Part shown: positions 48,496 through 60,454 of the stretch, in pieces
Numbering within the stretch: position 1 is the stretch's first letter
Layout of the letters: each line of letters begins with the position of its first letter
Source: Hofstenia miamia
Lineage: Eukaryota > Xenacoelomorpha > Acoela > Hofsteniidae
NCBI GenBank assembly: GCA_900660155.1
Contig: CABFPE010000122.1
Location: forward strand, 179,591 to 243,590
Length of the DNA: 64,000 bases
Reading direction: 5' to 3'
The notes under the pieces: generated by a model
Seen by the model: only the letters and a program-made list of their open reading frames with translations
Databases searched by the model: none
Told to the model about the DNA's origin: nothing
Made by a program: the position numbers and the translations under genes

Positions 48496-50192
48496 CAGTA
48501 GGGCACATATTATTAGTCATCCCCGCAAAAAATACCTTTTTTTTAAAATAATTTAATAATATAATGTTATCAATTGTCCAAAACACTTGGAAATGGTTTA
48601 GCAAACATAAATTTATTACAAAATCTTTACAAAAACTATAAGAATTTAATTTTCAGGTCACAGATAATAAAAATTGAAAATGTCGAAAAATGTCACAATT
48701 GTAAAAATTCGTGAAAATTATTAAAATTCCGTATGTCCACCTCTAGCATGGATCACTGCTTGCACACGATCAAGCATTAATGCTACAAGCTTCTGACATG
48801 TGTCTAATATGGATGCGTCTCTGTGCCATGCATTAATGATAGCAGCAATCAATTGATTCTTTTTGGTGATCGTCTGAGAACGAAGTCATCTCTTCACAAT
48901 ATCCCAAAGAGTTTATATTACAGTTTAGATCTGGCCTATTGCCAGGCCATGGCAGGAGTGCAAGTCTGCAAGTTTCTTTCAAGTAATCCATGGAACGTTT
49001 AGCCGTATGGCAATGTGCGCCATCTTGCTGAAATATGCAATCCCGGTTCGGGAACCATTCACGGACTTGTGGAATCAATCTATCACCCAGTACATGGATG
49101 TACTTTTCTGAATTCATCGTGCCATCGACTAAGTGCAAGCGGCCTGTACCTTTGGCACTCATAACAGACCATACCATAACCTTTGTCGGGTGTTTAACAG
49201 TAGCGATTGTAGGAGCTGCTCTACCTTTTAGATGCCAGACTCGGGGAGTGGATGCAGAATGGCATTGAAATGTCGATTCATTGGAGAAGATAACTTTGTA
49301 CCAATCATCAACCGTCCAATTTGCATGCTGATGGGCCCATTGTAGTCATTTTTTGCGCATGCCATCTGTTTTGGCTTTGGTTTGACACTTTCTACAGATT
49401 GTTCTTTTAAACGGCGTCATACAGTCATGTGCGAGATGTTAATTCCAGCAGTTTTGAGATCTCCTGCAATTTTGTGAAAGATAATTGTGGGTTTTCCAAA
49501 GCCTTTTGCTTAATAACTCGGTCTGTAGTAGGAGTGGTGTGTCTCTTTCTTCCACAATGACCAATTCGTGCAGTATTTACAATACCTCCAGATTTTTTTA
49601 CTCGTTGCACTGTCCTGCGAGAAATATCCAGTTGCTGGGCAATATCATTGATTGTATGACGTCTTCCTTGTACTAGTGCCATAATAATGTGCCTCTTTTC
49701 AGCAGAAATATCCTTTTTCTTTCCCATTGTGGAAAAATAAATACGTAACAGATTAGAGGACACAAATAAGAAACCGAACAGAGAAACACGTGAAGAAATT
49801 AACTGTAAAGATAATGAATCAATAAGCTGCAGAGTCGGAAAGTCAATACAGACGTTTTTCTATTGGCTGACTCATCATTCACTCGATGTTATACAGAAGC
49901 CAGTAATGCAGGTTAGGATTGACTGCAACTAATACCTACTTATCTTTTGTGTGTATGTCATTATGTACGCAGATATACAGTAATTTATTAGATATATCTA
50001 GCCCTATTTTTATTCTATTTATGTAGGTCACATTATTCAACAACGTTTTTTGAAATCAATTTATTCTTTTTATGGTATACTCAGATTTGTTACTCATTTA
50101 TATTTTGATTATGTAAACTGATAACATTATATTATGAAATTATTTAAAAAAAGGTATTTTTTGCGGGGGTGACTAATAATATGTGCCTACTG
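48496..50192 (-). mobile_element. Tc1-like transposon, TIRs and TA target duplication intact
   Basis: The ends are CAGTAGGGCACATATTATT at 48496 and its inverted partner ending at 50192 (CAGTAGGCACATATTATT on the minus strand). The inverted repeats extend about 75 bases (48496-48570 and 50119-50192) with few mismatches, including a shared GTTATCA at their inner ends. TA flanks both sides (48494-48495, 50193-50194). Total length is 1697 bp. It carries one broken transposase gene (48721-49727). The near-perfect TIRs suggest a fairly recent insertion, and it sits inside the RT domain of LINE-3. Confidence 0.93.
48721..49727 (-). pseudogene. Tc1-family transposase (DD34E type), inactivated
   Basis: The ATG at 49727 gives MGKKKDISAEKR, then helix-turn-helix regions (HTINDIAQQLDISRRTVQRV; HTTPTTDRVIKQKAL). 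After a frameshift near 49465, GINISHMTV follows, then VIFSNESTFQCHS (near 49290), where the first catalytic Asp of F(S)DES is Asn. The frame from 49177 reads VWSVMSAKGTGRLHLVDG and FQQDGAHCHTAKR (second catalytic Asp kept). At PWPGNRPDLN the NPIENLW box is altered and shifted, so the catalytic Glu is not seen. Another frame gives LWDIVKR and ends VIHARGGHTEF, stop at 48721. A live family member would cut and paste the element at TA sites. With at least two frameshifts, a stop and two lost catalytic residues, this copy cannot be active but could be mobilised in trans through its TIRs. Confidence 0.9.
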
Positions 50193-50194
50193 TA

Positions 50195-51000
50195 TTTATG
50201 AGATAGAATATTTTCAGATTTTAGGAATGCGTGTATTTGAAGATACAACAGTTTTTCAAAGATTTTGCTGAAAGGATGTACAGCATAATACAAATTGGTC
50301 TATGTTTTTGGCGTTTAAGTTGTCACCATTTTTACATATAGGAGTTATACCTGATTTTTTAGTATGTCTGGAAATTCACAATCAATAATGCATTGATAAA
50401 ATGCTATTAGAAACTGTTCTCCAAAAATATGAAAAAACGTTTAGTAATAAAAAAGGGAAACTATAAGAAGCGGTTGATTTGTTGGTATCAAGTTTCTTAA
50501 CAATGTTTTCTAATTCAGTAATTGTAGCAAGTCTAAAGGAAAATTGTTTTGAATGTTTGAGATTACCAGAATTTTCTTTTTTCTTATAAGATGGGAAATT
50601 GAAATTTCCAAGTTCTTTGAATGTTGAATTTAAATGATTTAGTATTTGAGTTTTGTCGGTTACAGTCGTGTTATTGATGTTTAACTCATTTATTTCGGAG
50701 CAAAGAACTGTAGATTTTTCAATAAATTTATGGACGTATCGCCATTAAGTAATTATCAAGCTGCATTTGTAGGAATGCTGACAGCTTTTTATACATGGCA
50801 AGGATGGATTCAAAAGATGCAGAAAACAATGAACACCTAAAAACTTTGAAGTGATCTTGGAAGAATTTGCTAGTCAATTTGAGATGTATGTAACCCATGG
50901 CTGGTCATATTTCCAGTTAAAATTTTTTGGGTTGCATTAGATTTAGAAATATAAAAAAGATATAAAAACATATATAAATGGATTGGGCCAATGCTTCAAA
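50195..51000 (-). mobile_element. LINE-3 relic, proximal part (linker and RT fingers), right of Tc1
   Basis: Read from about 51000 down: PWVTYISN (the PWxT linker motif, near 50905), KTQILNHLNSTFKELGNF (near 50660-50600), LENIVKKLDTNKS (50515-50475), VHPFSKIFEKLLYLQIHAFLKSENILSHK (50290-50200). The frame then meets the Tc1 end. Removing the transposon and one TA gives LSHK, a stop where Gln is expected (CAA to TAA), then FGFRNGH on the other side, so the insertion point is exact. Confidence 0.75.
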
Positions 51001-53270
51001 GTAAAATAAGCAAGGATTAAGTCAATGAAGGACAGTATGTATGCACGTTTGCTGGAGAGTTATATTTTATTTGGGTTAATTTGTTAAATTGCAATATGCA
51101 AACACTTAATTTAGTTTTGACAACCTAGTTATTTCATAAATATTCTTTTCAATATGAATAATGATTATGAAACAAAAATATGTAAAACTATTAAAATCAT
51201 GGTTCTCACGCTGAGACAAATTTGCTTTCTGTCAAACGCATTAAAAGCTCGAAGTATTTGGCTGCGTCCTGTCAAAATTGATCAGTTGAATTTACAGCAA
51301 GACTTCGGTTCTCGATCATAGTTCGTTCTAGAACCCACAGCACGAGAAGCGATTTGTTCGAACATGAAACTATTTTCTCACATAGAAGAAATTAGGTTAA
51401 TTTAATTATCTGAGAAATATCACCTTCAATTTCTTGAGCATGAAATTCACAATGTTAATACAATCAAACCAAGGGCGGATACAGAAAAATTTTTTAGAGG
51501 GGCCCAATGTAAAATAAAATGATAAGTGTATAATTGGTTACTAGGTAGTGTACAAAGTATTGAATTTTAAATTTTTAAGAATCGTCACTATGCATGGACT
51601 TCACCATCATGTAGTTACTCCAAAAATGGAAATATAGAATTTGTGCAATTTTTCAAGACTCAGAACAATTTTTTTTATATTTAAAATTACACTTTAATAA
51701 TAGCATGTTGTGTTTGTGGGAGATTTTTTGCATTATGCACTACAAAATCAAACAATTTTTACTGTATTTTCAATGGTATAAAATTAATCAAACTAAAAAT
51801 TTTCACCTAACGGTATGAATGATTGCTTAGTCGTCAAATTGTTAAATATGTTGATAAAATTCAAGAAAATCAACCAACCCAAAAATGTAGAACTTTTTCT
51901 AAAATCAAGAAATTCTAAAATTTAAAAAAATTGTTCTGAGTTTTATTATGTCACACAAATTTGTTTTTGGATTTTTGGAGTAGGCGCATGGTGGTGAAAT
52001 CTGCGTATAGTTATTGAATTTGAATAGAAACAATTTAACAAACATTATTGAGTATAACATCAAATGTGGTGAATAGAAGTAGTAGACAAAAAGAAAATTT
52101 TGCTTATTTTTACTCATGCTATTCTTAATATTTTACATTGTTCTTTTGAGTATAGATTAATCATCCTAGGCTTATGTGAAATAGGATAGCCGTAGCCATG
52201 CTCATCTAGTTTCATTTGTATGTTTTAAAAGTAAAATTATTAGAAATGCTATGCTAAAATAAATATACCCACAGAAAAGAAAGGAATCCAAAATTAAGTG
52301 GCAATTGACTTCCAAAAGAAAATATGTACCTGTCTATAAATTATATTTTAAGGAACATTAAATATTTACCATAAAAATATATATGAGAGAGTAGTAAAAC
52401 AGAAAGACATCAATGTTGAGACGGAATAAGAAATTGAAGGGAGTCAAATCAATTTTTGTGATAATGAAAATGAACAGCAAGTATTTTTGCAGGAAAATAA
52501 CTATCACTGGCGAAATTATAAATTGAAAATGTGATTTTTCTTAATTTGGCAGAATTAAGAAGATTTACAGTGATAACATGAATATCAGGCTTCATTTCAG
52601 TGCTTCTTCAGACAGACAGCAAGATACCGCATCATTTACATTTTGTCAACAAGAAATAATCAGTGATTTAATTTTTCATTAAATTGATATATGATTTTGT
52701 AATTGCATATGCCTAAAGCTAACTGTCATTATACCAGTATTATACACATTTGCAATTTATCAAAACACTTTCACTCTTCCTATTCACCCCTTTTGACAGG
52801 GCTACGGAATTTTCATTTGTAAATATTATTGCATAGTTTTTATGATTTTTTTATTTTAGAGGGAGACATTAATCTATACAACCATCTACGATGATTTATT
52901 GCTGACTAAGTTTTCTTGTTTAAATCGAGCTATTTCACTTTGTTGTAAAGCATGCAATTAGCTTGTAATTTAAATTATCGCCCAATACTTATTTGAACAA
53001 ATCAATTTAGTTTTACTCCACTTTGTGGTGTGCATTTAAACTGATTCAAATTTCTTGAGATATTACAAATAATGAAAATTATTGTTATCAGTTCCAACAC
53101 CATTGATACTCACCATTTTTTAACCTCTTTACATTATTTTATGAATGAAATTGCACAATAAAATGGAAATCAACATATACATATGAAGCTATATATATAT
53201 ATATATATATTTCGAAATAATTTCTTTCTTAAATTCATAAATTCAAGAGTTGTACGTAATAAATTTCCAA
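51001..53270. other. AT-rich stretch; possible left hAT end at 51470
   Basis: No supported gene is visible. CAAGGGCGGATACAG at 51470, followed by AAAAATTTTTTAGAGGGGCCC, looks like the terminus of a hAT element. The open frame 51905-52117 (minus) has no motif. A (TA)n run lies at 53192-53210. Confidence 0.4.
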
Positions 53271-53274
53271 TGCA

Positions 53275-53525
53275 TTTGCAAATTACTTATTACACACATT
53301 ATGGGATGCTCTATATATATATATATATAAATGATGGGGGCACGTACCGGTTTCTTGGTATCTTGGTATAGGCCAGTTCGCTGTTTTCGTGTTTACTAGT
53401 TTTACCAGTTATTTGTACATATTGTCGAGAATTACTGTATGTAATAGACGAACTGAATTGTAAATAGAGAAAATAGTTAGTTGAGTTCTCTTAATCAGTG
53501 CATTTCCGTGCACCTTAGCGATGCT

Positions 53526-53558
<33 letters not shown>
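53275..53558. repeat. Direct repeat, first copy (twin at 54785-55053)
   Basis: The sequence from TGCATTTGCAAATTACTTAT through ATGCTACAACAATATATA recurs at 54785-55053 with small differences: a shorter TA run, ATGGGGGCAC against ATGGCGAAAGG, and an extra copy of CTTGGTAT here. Both copies end in (TA)n against an N tract. Either it is a dispersed repeat or it is two alleles placed in series by the assembler. Confidence 0.85.
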
Positions 53559-53559
53559 N

Positions 53560-54600
53560 TCATCGTCGAAGCTGAGTAAGAAAACAAAAGTCATATAAAT
53601 TTCTATTAATTTAACGAAAAAACATATCTTGGGGTTTTACTTGACATCCGCCAGTCTGACTTATACAAAGTTTAACATGATGTTCCAAATTGTGAACCGC
53701 CACACACAACTAATCGATTGTAACCTTTTTATTTATTCACTGATTTTGTCCTTCAATTCAGCAATAGATGTGGGACGAAGATGATACACCCTGGCTTTTA
53801 GGCAATCTCAAAAGCAAAGATAAATCTGAATAAGGCCCGAGGATCGTGGGGGCCAAGGGACACCATAGCCGCTGCCAATAATCCGTTGGCGGTAACTGAG
53901 TTTGCAGAAAATGTCGAGCAATTGTATCATAATGAGGTGGTGTACCATCGTGCTGAAACGTTTTCGGCGCAACTCAGGGAAATTTTTTTAACAGAACATC
54001 TTTTGATATCGCCTAGCAGTGATGGTGTCTTAAAAAATAATGGATTTTACTTTGTACGTAGCAGAGAATCCCATCCACACGGTAACTCTGGCTGGATGCA
54101 GACTTTGCGTTAAATTGCGGTGCGGATTCTCAAACGGCCATATTATGAAAATTATAACGATTAACTGTACCGTCAATTATGAAATGAGCTTCGTCACATC
54201 ACAGAATTGAGTCCAATTGATGTAATTTCTGTTGTACCCAATGAGAGAAGTAAAGCCGCTTTGGATAATCTGCTGTCGTTATCAATTGGGTTAATTTTAT
54301 ATGGTATAGATACGTGCACACCCAAGTTGCGAATTATGCGCTGTACTGAAGTTGGGGGAATTCCCGTATCGCGAGATATTTCTGATGTTCTCACATGTCC
54401 ATGAATGTTCTTTGATTGTAAGCGCTTTAGCGAATCGTGAAAGAGCTGTGCTCTATCACCTTCTAGTGATGGGCGACCTGATGAGTTGCAATCACGAGGA
54501 GTTCTAGTAAATTCAAATTTCTTTATTAATCGAGTTATAACACTATGAGGAAAGCGATCATTATGAAGTTCGTGATGTTTTTTGTAGGCCGGCATGACTG
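53560..54600 (-). mobile_element. Mariner-like transposon relic (minus strand)
   Basis: The frame 54595-54194 (133 codons) reads HNDRFPHSVITRLIKKFEFTRTP (DUF4817-type helix-turn-helix), SGRPS, SEISRDTGIPPTSVQRIIRNL (second HTH) and then loses frame. Further pieces downstream include NLTQSLHPARVTVWMGF (near 54110-54065; V.VW.G box) and, near 53850, VPWPPRSSGL (WPPRS.DL.P.D) with C-terminal helices to about 53680. Order and motifs match mariner-like elements common in arthropods and other invertebrates. The catalytic part has many breaks. No TIRs could be paired with confidence. Confidence 0.75.
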
Positions 54601-54784
54601 CAGTGGGACTCCTGTCATGTTCATAAAACAGTTGAACTATCTACCAATCTAGTATCAATATCTATCTAAGATAACATTGAAATTAAATGTAAAATAGTTA
54701 TAAAGCAATGATAAAATACAAAACTAAAAATGTACATCTATGTAAACAAACATTAATTTTGGCAACTTTCTAAATGGTTCTTCA

Positions 54785-55053
54785 ATGCATTTGCAAATTA
54801 CTTATTACACACATTATGGGATGCTCTCTATATATATATATATAAATGATGGCGAAAGGTACCGGTTTCTTGGTATAGGCCAGTTCGCTGTTTTCGTGTT
54901 TACTAGTTTTACCAGTTATTTGTACATATTGTCGAGAATTACTGTATGTAATAGACGAACTGAATTGTAAATAGAGAAAATAGTTAGTTGAGTTCTCTTA
55001 ATCAGTGCATTTCCGTGCACCTTAGCGATGCTACAACAATATATATATATATA
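54785..55053. repeat. Direct repeat, second copy (twin at 53275-53558)
   Basis: See the first copy. This copy runs into a 118-base N tract through (TA)n. The two copies bracket the mariner relic. Confidence 0.85.
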
Positions 55054-55171
55054 NNNNNNNNNNNNNNNNNNNNNNNNNNNNNNNNNNNNNNNNNNNNNNN
55101 NNNNNNNNNNNNNNNNNNNNNNNNNNNNNNNNNNNNNNNNNNNNNNNNNNNNNNNNNNNNNNNNNNNNNNN
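55054..55171. other. Assembly gap, 118 N, within (TA)n
   Basis: N run with TA repeats on both sides (55040-55053; 55172-55200). Open frames crossing it are meaningless. Confidence 0.98.
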
Positions 55172-55297
55172 TATATATGTATATATATATATATATATAT
55201 CCACGCTCTGGAGAAGAATTGGTTCACTCAATTTTACCATTTTATACTTTTTTGGAAATATATGTTAACTTGGTTAAAAATGTTTTACATATACCGT

Positions 55298-56140
55298 GTA
55301 TCCACAGTCTGTAAAAATTTAAAATTCTAATAGTGGAAAATAAATAGAGATAAACAAAATTTCTTTTTTCTACCGTCTATATCATGCAATCCATATTTTA
55401 TAAATTTAAATAGGTTAGGTTTACACATTTGTAAAAGGAAAATCTTGTATAAGACAAGGAAAATATCGATTATAATGCTTTTAATTCAAATTGCCATCCT
55501 CAACTACTCTCAGGCAAGCGAGTCTCATTAAGATATTTGAATCAGCTGAAGAAAATTTCTTTGCAGTTACACTCTGCACACTTCAGCAATTAGTTGTTCT
55601 AAATCTAAGTGAAGGAGCGACCAGAGTGTAAATCTTTGCTCTTGAGAAACTCCTAAGCCACTAATAGAGAGGAATGAGGTCATTACTTCGTGGTGGGCAT
55701 GGAACATTACATCCTCTTCTGATCAACCGATCTCGAAATTGTCTTTCAAAAATTGTCGAACAATCGTACAAACTTAAGATCCACATCCACATCATTCTAC
55801 GAGCTCGCAGGAAACCCTTAGTGAACCATTTTTATATGTGATAATTTCAATCTTTCCCTATGCGTACAGAGAAAGTAATCATGAAAAAGGACGCTAGAAA
55901 TTTTTTGTTTTTTTAGAATTATTTTGCCAACTTTTTAAAAACATTTCAGTATTACAATTGCTTTTTCTCCTTTGTTTTCTATGCAAGCTTTCTCCTTCTA
56001 AAAATAAGTGTAAACCAAACTTATTCATATTTATAAAATATTGCCTTTAAGATATAGACGGTAGAAAAAGAAAATTTGTCTAGCTCCTTCTATTTTATCC
56101 CCTATTCAAATTTTAAGTTTTGCAAAAGTTTCTGGACGCA
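55298..56140 (-). mobile_element. Internally deleted mariner-like element with ~90-bp imperfect TIRs
   Basis: The left arm 55298-55385 (ending TTTCTACCGTCTATATC) and the right arm 56052-56140 are imperfect inverted repeats; the inner 17 bases match exactly. Between them, on the minus strand near 55740-55540, lies a mariner C-terminal remnant: CPPRSNDLIPLY (WPPRS.DL.PLD box) followed by RFRTTNC and KKFLQLIQI. Only the last third of a transposase is visible, so this is a deletion derivative, non-autonomous. The outer ends are less well matched and no target duplication is certain. Confidence 0.6.
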
Positions 56141-59100
56141 AGTATCTTTCTAAATGCAATAATATGAGCATTATATGCCTCAGAAAAGCATCATATGCTA
56201 CATAGGAAAGTGCATGGAAGCACGCAAATATGCACAGAACAAATACATATAGTATACAAAATTGAATTGGAAAAATCTATATAAGGAAATGTAAAAAATA
56301 CAAACGCTTGATTTCCATTACCAAATATCAACAATGACAATAAGATATCTAGTGAAAAGGAGATAGTTTGAAAAATGACAAGTAATATGCTTAAGTGATA
56401 TTTTGAGAGCTTAGAATTCTTATAATAATTCAATTTTCCAAATGAGTACTTTACAAAACTATAGCAAAATTATAATAGTATTCATTTACCTCGTGACAGA
56501 GCAGTCAAATCTGTCAGGTTGCTAAGCTAGCAATTGAAGAAAGTATAAAAATTATATTTCGCAAAGGTAAATCACTTGAATTTAGGAATCAATGCGAATA
56601 ACATTTGCAACATTCGTATCATTGTTTAACATTCAAATGACTATTAAGAAAATTTAAAAGACTATTTATACTGCACAAACTTTTAAAATTCTCAAATTTT
56701 TAGTACACTTTTTAAAACTATATATAAAAATTATAATTTTTCTATGAGCTTGTCTAAATTATTTATATTAATTAATTGGCAAGAAGTTTAAGAATTGATT
56801 CTTGGGTCCAATGGACCCCAATTGTCATCTGAAGGTTAACATGGGGCGTGCAGAAATTTTTTGCGGAACTCATAGGTAGAAACTTTGTTCATTTGTATAT
56901 TTTATCAAGATTTATACTAAAATTCTTGGAAATTCTATGTTAATTCTTATAAGTGGGCCTATATTTTAAACTTAAATACGGTTGGAAAAAATTTAGTTTG
57001 GTACTCAAAGTTTTCCGAAACACCAAACCATGATCTTTTCCATATATGTGTAAATTTTATTCGTGTTTCAATGCAAAATAGCAGATTCACGCAAAGTGGC
57101 AACGTTGCATTGATAGATAAGGAGGCTATTTGATAGAATTCAAGATTATGTAGTGAAAAATTATGTTTCATTAAGCTTGTTTTCATTTTTGAGGGTAGTT
57201 CGATCTTTTTTCAAGATTTTTTTGCTAAATACATATTATAATATCTAGTTGAGTTTTGCTTCCTATATAGATTATTCAAAAAATATTTTAAGGTTGCTTG
57301 CGGTATCTTTATCAAAAGCCATTAATTTCACCATACCTATTAAAGCAAAAGGTTAATTTCGTTTGCAGCGAGACTTTCCGTTGATACTGAATATCTTGAC
57401 AGCTAAAGCAATTTGTATCATAGAATTTAATTTAAAGAAGTATCATTTTAACCCTATTTACTCGGGATTTTTTCGGTTCATCAGGCCTGGGTGAGGATCC
57501 GCCCTCCTATTAAACGCTGGATTGTATTATTATAACAAAATGAAAATTTGCGCAAATAATATACTTCATATCAGCACTGGAAATTTTGATGACGTTGTCA
57601 AATTTTTATTAGGCAGTTATGACCGCAAATAAACGATAGGAAAAACCACCAAGGCTCACAAAGAAAGCCCAAACAACTTTTTGGTAATAATCAAGAGCCT
57701 AGTTGGAGGGGAGAGGGAGAAACTTTCCTCCAGTTCAAATACGGGTCAACTATATTAACTATCAACGAAAAAATTTCACCATGCAAACACACGAAAAAAT
57801 CCCTGACATTTGTATTGTTTATTGTAAAAAAACAAACCAAGACCTGTGCAAAATAGAAATTATTCATTTTATTCTAAGATTTACTGGAATTGTAACAGCT
57901 ATAATATCCTGGAGTAATATTGATACCTAATATTTACGAATTTGGCATCGCGGATGCTTTTATCAATAAATGCTTAAAAGAAAACAATGTAATATCTTAA
58001 TGAAGACCTGTCATACACTGTAATTGTACACAATATATTTGAGAATGTTTCATGGAATTCTTCGTTAGAGTTAGTAACGCTAAAATATAAATTTATATTG
58101 TCAGTAAATGAAAAAAGTACATTTTATGATATCTAAGATAAGATGTAATCAAATGGGGCATGATTAATGCTCTTTTAATGAATATGCTTAGGCAATCTTC
58201 TCAATTGACATTAGCTAAAAGACTACTAAAACAGCTCATCCCAGGCAGAGACGAGTTCGTTATAACTTACACAGTAGGAATTAGTGTATTAAGAAACATT
58301 CCGCTTGGGACAATAAAATACTCTTCCTAAAAATCAGTCAAGAAATTTTGATAATTTTTTAGAACGAACTAGCATTGTGATTTTACGTGCCCGGTATCAT
58401 TATTTCAAATCATCAAAATTTTAAAAATTGGTTGATTTTACGTAAGAGATCAATTGTAGCAAGTTACTGATATATTTGCAGTTTAAATTAAAGTGTCAAA
58501 TTTAAGGATTAATTTCTACAACAGAAATAATAATGAAAGAAAGCAGCCTGTTTGATAATCCAAGCAATGTGATACACTGCCTATATCACTGGTTTTAGCT
58601 TTGTAAAAATGTCCATTCTCAAATTATTACTTTTTGCTTTTCAATTTGCTTTGAATTTTCACGCATTTTTCTCTTAATATATTGACAGAAACCTTTGACT
58701 ATTTTATTAATTATATTATAGCTATATAAGATATTTGAGTTATACTAAGACTATATTAATGTAAATACATTATAAATAATTTATGAATTTGAATTTCCAA
58801 AGTTTGAAATTTGTTGAACTATATAGATTTGCTTGGTAGATTTTTCTCATTATTGTTTAATTTTGCAGTCAATTTTAAAAAAAAATTTAGAAGAATATTA
58901 TTTACAAATTTAATTTGTATTGATTCATTATTTGGAATATTACAATCACCTAATCATTAAATTTCATGAAAAATTATTGAACCATACTAACGACATTGTA
59001 ATTGTTATTAAATGTAATCAGAAAAATTGAACTTAAGGTCATCTGCGTGAAATATAATTAAATCAGTTAGCCAAAAGAATACTATCTACAATCGTGAATC

Positions 59101-59224
59101 GTGACCACAATTCACGAGCCACCCCTAAAAATGCCAAAATATTAATGAAAACTGATATTAAAGCTAACTATATTGCATTTGACACCTAAACAGCAGAAAA
59201 ACTGTTCAAACTAGTAAGTTGTAC
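56141..59224. other. AT-rich stretch; possible right hAT end at 57507
   Basis: No supported gene is visible. GGATCCGCCCTCC ends at 57507 and resembles an inverted hAT terminus (compare 51470). Open frames 56191-56433, 56959-57186 and 57703-57930 have no motifs and lie in low-complexity AT-rich sequence. Confidence 0.4.
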
Positions 59225-59529
59225 AATTAGTATTTTGTATATCCAACCTCTGCAGTAATCACAGTCGCCAATCTGCAGCACTAAAGTGAGCAAATTGGTC
59301 TGCTTAGGGATGATATCTTGTAACCAACCAGGCTTGATCATAATGATGATGTGGATCTATTATGGTCAAATTGCTCTCTACTATATTCCAATAGCTTTTA
59401 GGGAGGAAGAAATCATGTCTTTTAATCACAAATGCACCCCAAACCAAAAGTTATGAACCGTTAAAACAGTGTAATTATGGTGCAAAACACCAAGTAGATT
59501 GTGCGCAGTGAAACCCATGAGTCTTACTA

Positions 59530-60371
59530 CCCAATAAGTAATTTTTGGTTGCACCACCGTTTCAACGACGTTGATTTTGTTGCACAAACGTTGCGGGAAA
59601 GGTTGAATTTGAAACTGGTTGCAAAGCTGTGTTAATGACCGTCACAGCAACGTTGAATTTGCAACATCATTTATAACGGCAAAATATAATATGTCAACGC
59701 GTATAACAGCTAATCATTAACCAATTAAATAGCAAAGAATAAACTACTACAAAGCTATATTATTATAATGGAACAATTAAGACTCTGCAGAACAAACTGC
59801 TTTGCTCAGAAGCATATAACAAGGCATACAGCAAAGCACATAAATACACGCAAGACAATGTGAGCAGCCATTAATATCAATTACTAACACAACTGCTAGT
59901 ATTGATAATACATTACATTACAAAACATGTAATTACTACGATAAATTGCTTTAACAAAATCCTATAAATACTATAAATTAAAAATTTAAATTTTGAATAA
60001 AATTAGAAATAAAGTTTTTGATGCAACAAAAAAGATTATACAGTTAAAAGGAGTTTTTCTAATTTTCAAACAATTCAAAGTTAGTGCTGACATTTTGCAT
60101 AAATTATTCTTACATTGCTTTGAGTAGGTGTAATTATAGTTATTCGTAAGTTGAAATTTTTCCTTTTTCAACAAATTGGAATAAGTAATATAATTTCTTG
60201 GTTTTCATATACGCCAAATTTAAGTATAAATACATACATATTTTCCCTCTTTAGCTGTTGTTGAATACTAATAAAATTTGGTTGGATTTTCGTTACAAAT
60301 TCAACGTGTAACATGTTCATTGCAAATTCAACTAAAGTTCGAATTTGCTGCAACCAAAATTGTTTATTGGG
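59530..60371. mobile_element. MITE with ~25-bp TIRs and TA target duplication
   Basis: The left end CCCAATAAGTAATTTTTGG and the inverted right end CCCAATAAACAATTTTGG (each continuing into TTGCA) are flanked by TA (59528-59529 and 60372-60373). The length is 842 bp. Sub-terminal copies of GTTGAATTTGCAA-type motifs lie at both ends. Two minus-strand open frames (60174-59986, 60353-60168) show no protein motif. TA duplication suggests mobilisation by a Tc1/mariner-type transposase. Confidence 0.8.
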
Positions 60372-60454
60372 TATATAATTATGTCTTCATTGATGAACAT
60401 TAATGGACGCCATTGATCTAGTCCACCATTTCTATGTTTTTGTAACCACAATCN

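Noticed and set aside
54916-55330. Several open frames of 69-108 codons around the second gap
   Set aside because: They cross N and (TA)n; there is no real coding content.
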